This document shows, piece after piece, positions 63,064-64,000 of a DNA stretch of 64,000 nucleotides. The position numbers and the translations under genes are program-made. The notes under the pieces are model-generated. The model had not been told where the DNA came from. It did no database searches and saw nothing but the letters and a program-made list of their open reading frames with translations. The stretch is from contig CM056741.1 of assembly GCA_029851415.1 (NCBI GenBank), positions 176,869,021-176,933,020 of the forward strand, read 5' to 3'. Source of the DNA: Eretmocerus hayati (Eukaryota; Arthropoda; Insecta; Hymenoptera; Aphelinidae). Numbering within the stretch: the first letter of the stretch is position 1; each line of letters starts with the position of its first letter.

Positions 63064-64000
63064 TAGCTTCTCAGGGTTCGAATGTTATATATATACGTGG
63101 GTCAAACCACAGCAAATTTGGCTACTCTCTATATCTCTATCTTTTGGTTCAGTTCCATTCCCACGTCGGTTTCGATCAAAGTTTGTGTTACACCCCCAAC
63201 CCCTCTTTTCTCTCATAGCTGGGGTACTTTTTGTCTCCAAGAGCAAGGGCTCGGTTAACGGCTTCTCAGACTAATGGCTCGGCCGATATTACGTTTCGTA
63301 AGTCAGAGTATAGTATATATATGTGTATATATAATAGCTTTGCAAAGCCAGGTCAGGCAGGGGGTTATGTGGGTCAGCTACCCGTTACCGAGCTTGCAAG
63401 CTTCATCTTAGTTATGCGCTTGGAGCTTTGCTTTAGAGACGAGGGATTCTGAGAGAATGGTGAATTGACGTCTTGGCTGGAATGCGAGATTCTAAATTTC
63501 ACTGCGGGGTGTCTGTAGATTTTGTTGTATCTGTATAGTTTAGTACACATGTCTGAGTGAGCTTGCGAGTTTGCAAGAGTTGCTATACGATATGTATGGT
63601 ATACATTTTGGCTTGAGGAACAGTGGTGGCAGGAGTTTGATTTTGAAATTAGAATGGTAGCAATGCGATTTCTATGTGTTCGATTTTATTTAAGTTGTGT
63701 TGGTACGTGAACTTTTGTGACAATTGAGAGATGGATAATGTCATTCATTCGTTAGATTATCCGAGCTGAATTATCTTGTTTATCACGTGTAAGTGAGGAA
63801 ATATGTTTGAACTTGTAGAAATTTCATGAGATCTCACATGAGATTTCTTGGGTGTACACTCCGACGCAGTAGAAAAATACGAGTTTGGTCAGACATTTTC
63901 GTACGTGTGCCAATCGTACAGCTTCGCCTGGCAAATTTTACAAAATATTGTCCGCTGATAAATTAATATCTTTCTACTTGGGGGTTATACGGCTCATGAA

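Larger units (their letters stand above)
52932..64000 (-). other. Rdl: RDL intron upstream of exon A (more than 11 kb)
   Basis: The acceptor ATGCTTACAG ends at 52,932. I searched the minus strand to the right edge for exons carrying M1, M2 or the Cys-loop and saw none, so the intron appears to run out of the window. It holds the minisatellite complex 53.3-55.9 kb, palindromes J and G, and anonymous AT-rich DNA. Another gene within it cannot be excluded. Confidence 0.65.

Noticed and set aside
52932..64000. Upstream RDL exons (M1, M2, Cys-loop) on the minus strand
   Set aside because: I looked for their conserved codons and splice contexts and saw none, so they probably lie beyond the right edge.

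Overview
This is a window of nuclear DNA from an animal with introns, almost certainly an insect. The evidence is an Hsp90 (Hsp83-type) gene and the 3' half of an RDL-type GABA-gated chloride channel gene, both clearly insect-like, set in AT-rich non-coding DNA with GT-AG introns. A hymenopteran is a reasonable guess from the protein style, but no species or order is proved here. Both recognised genes lie on the minus strand.

Layout: 1-8.9 kb holds a candidate transposon with a ~328-bp tandem repeat, anonymous DNA and a 1.45-kb palindrome. 8.9-12.85 kb is a complete Hsp90 gene: poly(A) signal, three coding exons (724 aa, ending MEEVD), two introns, an ATG-free leader, a TATA-like box and two perfect three-unit heat-shock elements. 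13-37 kb is gene-poor and crowded with inverted-repeat (foldback) elements, some nested inside one another, plus two promoter-like spots with no recognisable product. 37.7-52.9 kb holds the last four coding exons of the RDL channel (end of M3, cytoplasmic loop, M4, stop). Every junction keeps frame and has consensus splice sites. From 52.9 kb to the right edge I read the upstream RDL intron (>11 kb). It carries a duplicated minisatellite-rich repeat and two more long palindromes; the exons for the extracellular domain, M1, M2 and the start of M3 are not in the window.

The most unusual feature is the number of long inverted repeats. I can align the two arms of eight elements of 0.67-1.9 kb, besides short MITEs. 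Two copies of one family (924 and 923 bp) occur, one intergenic and one in the RDL intron. Another palindrome fills more than half of the 3.2-kb RDL intron next to a 57-nt, frame-neutral exon. The RDL primary transcript should therefore contain several kilobase-scale RNA hairpins.

Most short ORFs outside the two genes look like chance or repeat-derived reading frames and are not annotated as genes. I found no CRISPR array, rRNA or convincing tRNA.
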